Shown piece after piece: positions 31,687-37,773 of a stretch of DNA of 37,773 nucleotides. The DNA comes from Phormidium willei BDU 130791 (GTDB taxonomy: Bacteria > Cyanobacteriota > Cyanobacteriia > Cyanobacteriales > Geitlerinemataceae), in NCBI GenBank assembly GCA_001637315.1, contig LSZA01000032.1:1-37773 (forward strand), given 5' to 3'. The notes under the pieces were generated by a model. It saw only the letters and a program-made list of their open reading frames with translations. It was not told the origin of the DNA and did not search any database. Positions within the stretch are counted from its first letter, which is position 1; each line of letters begins with the position of its first letter. The position numbers were made by a program, and so were the translations under genes.

Positions 31687-32733
31687 ATGGCAAGCGAACG
31701 AGCTGTTCTCTGTGGCTACTATGGTATGGGAAATATGGGGGATGAAGCCCTGTTGGCGGCCCTATTGGAGATGTTACCGAAGCCGATCACTCCGGTGGTG
31801 TTGTCGGGGAATCCTCAGTTTACCCGCGATCGCTATGGAGTTGAGGCGATTCCCCGCAAAGCGACCTTTGAGGTTTTAACGGCCCTGCGATCGGCTCAGA
31901 GTTTTATTTGGGGCGGCGGCAGTTTAATGCAGGATAGTAGTAGCGCCCTTAATCCCTTTTATTATGGGGGACTGATGGGGTTGGCTCAACAGTTGGGCCT
32001 GCGAACGATCGCCTTAGCCCAGGGTATCGGTCCCCTGTCTCGACCGTGGACTCAGGCCCTGACTCGTCGCTGTCTCGCTGGCTGTGATGTGGTGACGGTG
32101 CGCGATCGCAATTCGGCGGCTTGTCTCAATGATTGGGGGATTCCCTTCACTCTAGCCCCCGATCCGGTTTGGGCCTTGGAGTCGCGATCGCCTCAGGGAC
32201 TTTGGGATCTACCGGCCCCCCGTGTGGCGGTGATTGTACGCCCTCATCCTCGCTTCACGCCGGCCCGCCTCGAACGCCTGATTACGGCGATCGCGGCCTT
32301 TCAAACGGCTACTCAAGCCTCGATCTTCTTGGTTCCCTTCCAACCGAGTCAAGATCTGGACCTGGCACGGACGATTTACGCCCGATTAGCCGACAACCGT
32401 TATCTTTGGCAATCTGACGATCCTCGTGCCTTGAAGGGGCTATTTCGCGGGGTTGAGATGGCAATTTCGATGCGCCTCCATGGACTGATTGCGGCAGCGG
32501 CTGAGGGCTGTCGCTGTTGGGGACTCAGTTACGATCCCAAGGTGACGCAATTTTTGCAGGAGTTCGATCTTCCGGGTTGGGAACTTGAGGATTTGCCTGA
32601 GGCGTCGACGGAGATGAGTCAGGCGTGGATTGAGTATTATGCTAATGGGGAACCGTTGTCAAAAACTCGTATTCAAGCCACCCTTGATCGGGCTAATTTA
32701 CATCGTGAATTGTTGTGTCAGGGGTTGGGGTGA
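31687..32733 (+). CDS. csaB: Polysaccharide pyruvyl transferase CsaB
   Basis: CsaB adds a pyruvate ketal to a cell-wall-linked polysaccharide, creating the ligand for SLH-domain surface proteins. The 348-aa protein shows the family opening AVLCGYYGMGNMGDEALL, the SFIWGGGSLMQDSSS loop, IALAQGIGPLSRPWT and the late GT-B-like signature MAISMRLHGLIAAAAEG. ATG 31687 matches the family N-terminus; a TTG at 31654 would extend it by 11 residues but lacks homology. No SLH protein lies in this window, though RTX and PEP-CTERM proteins are surface candidates. Confidence 0.93.
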   Translation: MASERAVLCGYYGMGNMGDEALLAALLEMLPKPITPVVLSGNPQFTRDRYGVEAIPRKATFEVLTALRSAQSFIWGGGSLMQDSSSALNPFYYGGLMGLAQQLGLRTIALAQGIGPLSRPWTQALTRRCLAGCDVVTVRDRNSAACLNDWGIPFTLAPDPVWALESRSPQGLWDLPAPRVAVIVRPHPRFTPARLERLITAIAAFQTATQASIFLVPFQPSQDLDLARTIYARLADNRYLWQSDDPRALKGLFRGVEMAISMRLHGLIAAAAEGCRCWGLSYDPKVTQFLQEFDLPGWELEDLPEASTEMSQAWIEYYANGEPLSKTRIQATLDRANLHRELLCQGLG

Positions 32734-32736
32734 GAA

Positions 32737-32806
32737 GGGGAACGGGGAACAGGGAACGGGGAACGGGGAACGGGGAACAGGAAATAGGGAATAGGGAACG
32801 GGGAAT
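32737..32806 (+). repeat. Heptanucleotide short tandem repeat array (10 units)
   Basis: Ten contiguous 7-bp units of consensus (A/G)GGGAA(C/T) span exactly 70 bp between csaB and the P-loop NTPase gene. Six units are GGGGAAC or AGGGAAC near the start, later ones vary (AGGAAAT, AGGGAAT, GGGGAAT). This matches the cyanobacterial STRR class of heptamer repeats. Confidence 0.9.
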
Positions 32807-32861
32807 AAGACCGTGTTGATTAGGGTTTTAAGATGGTTTATTTATTGGGGAAATTAAGTTT

Positions 32862-34286
32862 ATGCTAGATATTCGAGAGTTGTATCGGGCGACTAATCCG
32901 AGTCGAACTTTAGATGTTTCTAAGGCGAGCGATCGCGAACTTTATATTGATTTTTCTAACGTTCGCGGTGGTTCGACTATTACCGAAATGCGTGATAAAA
33001 TTAGCTTTTTCTCACCCGATGAACCCACCGTACAATTGTTTACCGGACATTTAGGATGTGGGAAATCTACGGAACTCTTGCGCTTAGCCAATGAACTGCG
33101 AGAACAACAGTTTCATGTTATTTATTTTGAGTCCTCTCAAGACTTAGAAATGGGAGATATTGATGTCACCGATATCTTGTTGGCGATCGCCCGTCGTATT
33201 AGTGAAAGTTTAGGAGAACTCGAACAGCTTGAACTCGATGCGCCGCGAGGCTTACAACGACTGCTGCGCGGGGCGGCCCGAATTTTGCAAACGGAGATTG
33301 ATCTCGCCGCTGAATTGGATGTTCCGGGGTTGGGAAATGTGCAAGCGAGTACTGAGGGAAAAGGCAGTTTTTCGGCAGAAGTGGGGATTCCGGGTTTGGG
33401 ACAATTTGAGGCAGATTCTGAGGGGTTATCACTGGTGGCGTTGGGGATTGGTAAAATCTCGGCCAAAGCCCGCAATAGTCCCGAATTGCGAGGTAAGTTA
33501 CGGGAATATTTAGAAGTGCGGACAACCAACATTCTTGACGCGATTAACCGTGAATTGATTGAACCGGCGATCGCCAAACTCAAAACTCTCGGAAAACAAG
33601 GATTAGTGGTCATCGTCGATAACTTAGATCGCGTTGAAAAAACCATTAAACCCTGGGGACGCACACAACCGGAATATCTATTTGTTGATCGCGGTGAACA
33701 ACTGCGACAACTTCAATGTCATGTTATTTATACCATGCCCTTGGCGCTGCTCTACTCGAATGATCTCAATCCCCTCACCAGTCGCTTTGGCACTGATCCG
33801 AAGCTATTACCGATGGTTCCGGTGCGTCATCGAGATGGAACCGATCACCGAGAGGGAATGGAGAAAATGCGGCAAATGATTTTGACGCGAGCGTTTCCCC
33901 ATCAGCAAGAGTCAGAACGACATAGGGGAATTTTAGACCTTTTTGAATCCTTGGATTTGTTCAATGATTTATGTCGGTTGAGTGGGGGTCATGTGCGGGA
34001 GATTTTGCGGTTTCTCAATACGTGGATTATGAAAGAACGACACTTACCCCTATCCCGTCAAGGATTAGAGGTGGTGATTCGCGAACGGCGCGATCGCATG
34101 TTATACGCCATTACCGAGGATGAATGGGCCTTGTTAAAGCAAGTTCATCAACGCAAACAAGTCGCTGGCGATGACAGTTATGACCTGCTCATCAGCAGTA
34201 TGTTTGTCTATGAATACCGCGATGAGATGGGATCTTGGTTTGACCTCAACCCCATCCTAGAGCCAATTGTGCGTCAAAATTCATAG
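32862..34286 (+). CDS. P-loop NTPase of unknown function
   Basis: The 474-aa protein is a STAND/AAA-type ATPase. Walker A is GHLGCGKST (62-70) and Walker B is LVVIVDNLDRV (near 250). A winged-helix-like C-terminus (ALLKQVHQRKQVAGDDSYDLLISSMFVYEYRD) follows the ATPase. An unusual insertion near residues 150-190 carries two similar glycine-rich units (DVPGLGNVQASTEG and GIPGLGQFEADSEG). No effector domain is fused, so it could be a signalling/switch ATPase whose partner is elsewhere. It is single, downstream of an STRR array, and its 3' end overlaps the convergent TpsB gene by 13 bp. Similar proteins occur in cyanobacteria (family memory only); no function established. Confidence 0.82.
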   Translation: MLDIRELYRATNPSRTLDVSKASDRELYIDFSNVRGGSTITEMRDKISFFSPDEPTVQLFTGHLGCGKSTELLRLANELREQQFHVIYFESSQDLEMGDIDVTDILLAIARRISESLGELEQLELDAPRGLQRLLRGAARILQTEIDLAAELDVPGLGNVQASTEGKGSFSAEVGIPGLGQFEADSEGLSLVALGIGKISAKARNSPELRGKLREYLEVRTTNILDAINRELIEPAIAKLKTLGKQGLVVIVDNLDRVEKTIKPWGRTQPEYLFVDRGEQLRQLQCHVIYTMPLALLYSNDLNPLTSRFGTDPKLLPMVPVRHRDGTDHREGMEKMRQMILTRAFPHQQESERHRGILDLFESLDLFNDLCRLSGGHVREILRFLNTWIMKERHLPLSRQGLEVVIRERRDRMLYAITEDEWALLKQVHQRKQVAGDDSYDLLISSMFVYEYRDEMGSWFDLNPILEPIVRQNS

Positions 34287-35896
34287 CCGACTCGGAAGTG
34301 AAAGCCGTCATCTTGGATATTTTCGCCGCGATCGTCTAAATCCACGAGAGGAACGCCATAGTCAACGCGGAAACTTAACCCAGGACTGGGTTCCCAGATC
34401 GCCCCGAGTCCCAAGGAGGCTAAAAATTGTTGGCGAGGTTCGGGGTTGGGGTTGTCGCTATGGTTCCAGATGACGCCCAGATCCACAAAGGGTAAGACTT
34501 GTAGGGTCGATTGTCCCGCAGCATCTCGCACTAGGGTAATCCGATCCTCGATCGAGAGGCGAATCCCATTATCTCCGGCCCGCACATTCTGACGATAGCC
34601 CCGTAGGGATTGACCACCGCCCATGACAAACTGTTGTGAGGGGAGGAGGGGATCGGGGGAGAATTGGACGGCTAGACGGGCTACGAGAAGATGATCGCGA
34701 TGGAGTCGTTGCACTCGTTGGGCTTGGGCGGTCCAACTGAAGAATTGGCCGTCGGGGAGGTTACCAGAGTTGTTGGTGGCGTCAAAGAGGCCGGTTCCGA
34801 ACCGAAGCTGCGATCGCAACGCCCAGGCCCCATCGACTTGACGGTGAATATAATCCTGGCCAAAGCTAATCACACGAGTTTCACTGCGTCCGGCTGCGTC
34901 GGGACCCAAACCCAAGGGTTCGGGGCGATCGAGAAAGAAGGTTTGGCTATCTTGCCACGAAAACCCCAGAGACAGGGCAAATTCTTGCTCAGAGGTGCGT
35001 TGCAGGGGATGGCGATAGCGGACTTCGTAGAGGCTGGATTCTCCCCGGATATCGAGTTGATCGAAGGGGGCTTGGGTGACTTCGTTCTGGGTGGGGGCGA
35101 CTCGTAGCTGGAGGCGGCCATCTCGGGAGTTGACGGGAATCTCATAGCCGATATCGATGAAGTCTAGGCCGTCGCCATAGGTGAGGTTGTACTCGATGCT
35201 GAAGCGATCGCCGACCCCCACCAGATTACGATGGGTTAACCCCAAATTGAGCCGTTCGCCGCCAATACTGGGAGGGGAATAGTTGTCGGTACTGATACTC
35301 ACCTGTAGGGGATTAGCTTCTTGAACTCGCACCAGGAGGCGGCTTTCTCCGAGGTTCTCTCCTGAACGCAGGTTGGCTTCAACTTGGTCAAAGAGGGGAT
35401 CGGCTCGCAGCAGTCGCAGTTCGTCTTCGAGACGCGCGGTGTTGAGGGGAACTCCGGCGGCCCGTTGTAGGCGATCGCGGATGAAGGACGCATTGAGGCG
35501 ATCGTTCCCTTCAATCTCAATTTCGCTGATGCGCCCTTCAATGACATCGATGACCACCACTCCATCAACAATATCTTGCTGGGGCAGTAGGGCGCGTGAG
35601 GTGAGATAATCCTGATTTAGATAGAGTTGGGTGATTTCCTCGGCGAGGGTTTGTAGGTCCTCTAGGCTGAGTTCTTGGCCTTCGTAGGGCGCCGTTAACT
35701 CCGCCAGTTCTGAGGGGCTAAAGCGGCTGCTCCCACGCACGTCAATGCGTTGGATGAAGACGCGGGAGGGGTTGGAGTCTTGGCTGAGTTGAGGCGGTTC
35801 CTGACTATAGACGACGGTCCCAGATAGGGCCATCAGGGTCGCGGCGATCGCGCCGATCCCACTGCGATTCCACAACGGATAACAAACCCTTTTCAC
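34274..35896 (-). CDS. ShlB/FhaC/TpsB-type outer-membrane translocator
   Basis: This 540-aa Omp85-superfamily protein secretes a TpsA passenger or acts as an outer-membrane transporter. A Sec signal peptide (GIGAIAATLMALSGTVVYSQ) leads to a POTRA region (about 40-190: VFIQRIDVRGSSRFSPSELAEL, then VVIDVIEGRISEIEIEGNDRL). A 16-strand-type barrel follows, with the L6 motif MGGGQSLRGYRQN, ending in the aromatic-terminal strand FHFRVGYEF. GTG 35896 is preferred because GGGAGAGAG stands 6 bp upstream and it gives a clean signal peptide; the ATG at 35938 would add 14 residues ahead of it. No TpsA-like gene is adjacent. The gene overlaps the convergent NTPase by 13 bp. Confidence 0.9.
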   Translation of the reverse strand: MKRVCYPLWNRSGIGAIAATLMALSGTVVYSQEPPQLSQDSNPSRVFIQRIDVRGSSRFSPSELAELTAPYEGQELSLEDLQTLAEEITQLYLNQDYLTSRALLPQQDIVDGVVVIDVIEGRISEIEIEGNDRLNASFIRDRLQRAAGVPLNTARLEDELRLLRADPLFDQVEANLRSGENLGESRLLVRVQEANPLQVSISTDNYSPPSIGGERLNLGLTHRNLVGVGDRFSIEYNLTYGDGLDFIDIGYEIPVNSRDGRLQLRVAPTQNEVTQAPFDQLDIRGESSLYEVRYRHPLQRTSEQEFALSLGFSWQDSQTFFLDRPEPLGLGPDAAGRSETRVISFGQDYIHRQVDGAWALRSQLRFGTGLFDATNNSGNLPDGQFFSWTAQAQRVQRLHRDHLLVARLAVQFSPDPLLPSQQFVMGGGQSLRGYRQNVRAGDNGIRLSIEDRITLVRDAAGQSTLQVLPFVDLGVIWNHSDNPNPEPRQQFLASLGLGAIWEPSPGLSFRVDYGVPLVDLDDRGENIQDDGFHFRVGYEF

Positions 35897-36005
35897 AACG
35901 AACTCTCTCCCTATCTCAAGTTTTTTGTAATCGTCCATCCCCTTTCCACCGGTGGGGTAAAATACGAATCCCCTCAACTCTGCTGTACGTTTAGGAGAAC
36001 AACGG

Positions 36006-36614
36006 TTGCATACACTACTGCGTCTGGCCCGATCGATTGATCGGATGAACAGAGTGATTGGTCGTCTGAGCGGTTGGCTCGTCCTGTTAATGGTTTTGGT
36101 GGGCGGGTTTAACGTCGTGGGACGTTATCTGGGCAATGCCCTAGGACAGAACCTCAGTTCCAATGGGCTGATTGAAACTCAATGGTATTTGTTTAGTTTA
36201 GTGTTCTTGTTGGGTGCGGCCTATACTCTGCAAGAAAATGATCATGTTCGCATGGATGTTCTCTACAGTAGCTGGCCACCCCGCCGTAAAGCTCTGGCTG
36301 ATTTTATCGCGACACTCCTATTTTTGTTGCCTTTTTGCGGGTTTGCCCTCTGGTTTACTTGGACTCCGGTGCTGAACTCTTGGCGCATTCAGGAAGGGTC
36401 GCCTGATCCCGGTGGTTTACCCCGTTATCCCATAAAAAGCTTTATTTTGGTCATGTTTATCCTGCTGATTGCTCAGGGCGTCTCCCAAGCCATTAAGAGT
36501 TGGGGGATCTATTCGGGGGCGATCGCGCCTCCATCGGCTTCAGGGAACGTTCCCCCTGTTAATGGCCAGTCTGTTAATGGCCAACCTGAAGCGGAGAGAG
36601 ATGATCATGCTTGA
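36006..36614 (+). CDS. TRAP transporter small permease DctQ
   Basis: TRAP transporters import organic acids such as C4-dicarboxylates, glutamate or 2-oxoacids using a sodium gradient. The 202-aa DctQ subunit has four hydrophobic helices (about 20-42, 62-78, 95-115, 145-160) with the typical FNVVGRYLGNAL start. The start is TTG 36006, supported by AGGAG (35993-35997) 8 bp upstream; the next Met is in MNRVIGRL. The C-terminal tail has a duplicated NGQ unit. It overlaps dctM by 8 bp. The substrate-binding DctP is not in the window. Confidence 0.9.
   Translation: MHTLLRLARSIDRMNRVIGRLSGWLVLLMVLVGGFNVVGRYLGNALGQNLSSNGLIETQWYLFSLVFLLGAAYTLQENDHVRMDVLYSSWPPRRKALADFIATLLFLLPFCGFALWFTWTPVLNSWRIQEGSPDPGGLPRYPIKSFILVMFILLIAQGVSQAIKSWGIYSGAIAPPSASGNVPPVNGQSVNGQPEAERDDHA
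36553..36582 (+). repeat. 15-bp tandem duplication in the dctQ tail
   Basis: TGTTAATGGCCA repeats with a 15-bp period near 36557-36585, giving VNGQSVNGQ at the DctQ C-terminus. It is in frame and harmless to the protein. Confidence 0.6.
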
Positions 36615-37773
36615 CTGGTTGGGAATCCTCATGTTCGCTGGGGTGTTTTTGTTGCTCCTGCTTGGCTATCCGGTGGCCTTTACCCTGGGAGGGGTGGCGG
36701 TTCTGTTTAGTCTGATTGGTTCGGCGTTGGGGGTGTTTAATCTGGCGTTGTGGGGGACGTTGCCCTTGCAGGTGTTTAACACCATGTCCAATTACACGCT
36801 ACTGGCGATTCCCTATTTTATTTTTATGGGAGCCATGTTGGAGAAATCGGGGATTGCGGAACGACTTTTAGAAACCATTGGTATTCTCTTTGGCCGTGTT
36901 CGTGGTGGTTTGGCCTTAGCGGTGATTATTGTTGGCGCCTTGTTGGGGGCGACGACGGGGGTTGTGGCGGCGACGGTTGTGGCGATGGGGTTGATTTCGC
37001 TACCGATTATGCTTCGCTATGGCTATAACAAGGAGTTGGCGACGGGGGTGATTGTGGCCTCGGGAACTCTGGGCCAGATTATTCCCCCGAGTGTGGTTTT
37101 GGTGGTTCTAGCCGATCAGTTGGGAATTTCGGTGGGGGATTTATTTGTCGGTGCGTTGTTACCGGGGTTGTTGATGACGACGGTGTTTGCTCTTCATGTG
37201 TTGGTGATTACTCTGATTCGTCCGGAATTGGCGCCGGCGTTACCGGCTGAGGTTCGTAATTTGCGGGGACGACATTTGCTGAGTCGGGTGTTTCAGGCGA
37301 TGATTCCACCGTTGTTGTTAATTATTTTGGTGTTAGGAAGTATCTTTTTTGGGGTGGCTACGCCGACGGAAGCAGGCGCGTTAGGGGGGATTGGGGCGAT
37401 TGTGTTGGCGATCGCCAATCAACGCTTCACCTGGACAGGATTGCGCCAGGTGTGTGATGCGACGCTACGAATTACGAGCATGGTGGTGTTGATTTTAATT
37501 GGTTCGACGGCTTTTAGTGTGGTATTCCGTGGGCTGAATGGTGAGGCGGTGATGCGAACGATGTTGGCTAATTTACCGGGAGGGGAAGTCGGTTTTTTGG
37601 CGATTAGTATGTTGGTTGTCTTTCTGTTGGGCTTTTTTATTGATTTCTTTCAGATTGCGTTTATCATTGTGCCGCTGTTTGCTCCGGTGGCGCAAAGTTT
37701 TGGGTTAGATATGGTTTGGTATGGGGTGATTTTAGGGGCGAATTTACAAACGTCGTTTTTAACGCCTCCTTTT
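36607..37773 (+). CDS. TRAP transporter large permease DctM (3' partial)
   Basis: The frame starts at ATG 36607, 8 bp inside dctQ, and runs without a stop to the window end (389 codons). DctM forms the sodium-coupled membrane channel with about 12 helices. Family motifs are clear: LGYPVAFTLGG near the start, NYTLLAIPYFIFMGAMLEKSG, LGATTGVVAATVVAMGLISLP, ASGTLGQIIPPS and GVATPTEAGALGGIGA. Some 40 further C-terminal residues are expected beyond the window. The overlapping start indicates translational coupling with dctQ. Substrate is unknown; cyanobacterial TRAP systems include the glutamate transporter GtrABC. Confidence 0.94.
   Translation, partial: MLDWLGILMFAGVFLLLLLGYPVAFTLGGVAVLFSLIGSALGVFNLALWGTLPLQVFNTMSNYTLLAIPYFIFMGAMLEKSGIAERLLETIGILFGRVRGGLALAVIIVGALLGATTGVVAATVVAMGLISLPIMLRYGYNKELATGVIVASGTLGQIIPPSVVLVVLADQLGISVGDLFVGALLPGLLMTTVFALHVLVITLIRPELAPALPAEVRNLRGRHLLSRVFQAMIPPLLLIILVLGSIFFGVATPTEAGALGGIGAIVLAIANQRFTWTGLRQVCDATLRITSMVVLILIGSTAFSVVFRGLNGEAVMRTMLANLPGGEVGFLAISMLVVFLLGFFIDFFQIAFIIVPLFAPVAQSFGLDMVWYGVILGANLQTSFLTPPF

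Noticed and set aside
32737..32806. CRISPR array
   Set aside because: Units are contiguous 7-mers without spacers, and no cas genes are present.
34691..35107. Plus-strand 138-aa frame inside the TpsB gene
   Set aside because: Antisense to a well-supported Omp85-type protein and without family motifs or ribosome site.

Overview
The window comes from a cyanobacterium. It carries the conserved rubA-ycf48-psbE-psbF-psbL-psbJ photosystem cluster, a PEP-CTERM/DUF4114 secreted protein, DUF2499, DUF4112 and PatA-type families, and dense HIP1 palindromes (GCGATCGC). Moderate GC, heptameric tandem repeats and a HEARO-type IscB element (a class first described from genomes including Arthrospira) suggest a filamentous Oscillatoriales/Phormidium-like organism; the genus is inference only.

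Layout. 1-2445: end of a PatA/PixG-like response regulator and the bifunctional NAD(P)H-hydrate repair enzyme Nnr. 2495-4906: a secreted CHAT (caspase-like) protein, then a fatty-acid-hydroxylase-superfamily membrane protein followed by a small Mpo1-like (DUF962) protein, possibly a lipid alpha-oxidation pair. 5158-6660: a COG2159 amidohydrolase with promoter and strong terminator. 6700-8433: an orphan IS630-type helix-turn-helix protein, DUF4112 and DUF937 proteins. 8513-8643: tRNA-Gly(GCC) with its own promoter and terminator. 8753-10962 (minus): a receiver-only response regulator and an MsbA-type ABC exporter in one operon. 11108-13681 (minus): an 857-aa RTX/beta-helix protein. 13716-15316 (minus): a complete IscB mobile element with intact nuclease and a 5' omegaRNA (HEARO RNA). 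15578-17755: phosphohexomutase converging on ComF. 17901-18746: PEP-CTERM protein. 19019-22929: a divergent PEP-utilising enzyme converging on a TPR protein. 23057-26227 (minus): the bacterial proteasome homologue Anbu and the PcrA/UvrD helicase. 26599-28913: rubredoxin RubA, Ycf48, cytochrome b559 (PsbE/PsbF), PsbL and PsbJ, closed by tandem hairpins. 28982-31417: an unknown proline-rich protein and DUF2499. 31687-34286: CsaB and a P-loop NTPase preceded by a 10-unit heptamer array. 34274-35896: a TpsB/Omp85-type outer-membrane protein. 36006-end: TRAP transporter DctQ and DctM (cut by the window end).

How the genes work together. RubA, Ycf48 and PsbEFLJ act in photosystem II assembly around the D2-cytochrome b559 module. 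CsaB probably makes the pyruvylated wall polymer that anchors SLH-domain surface proteins. The RTX, PEP-CTERM and TpsB proteins are extracellular or outer-membrane products. The most notable accessory feature is the IscB-omegaRNA element, which sits about 35 bp upstream of the RTX start codon on the same strand and so probably replaces or separates that gene's promoter. A recurring property of the window is short (7-15 bp) tandem duplications in intergenic DNA and leaders. No rRNA, CRISPR array, Y1 transposase or integrase was seen.
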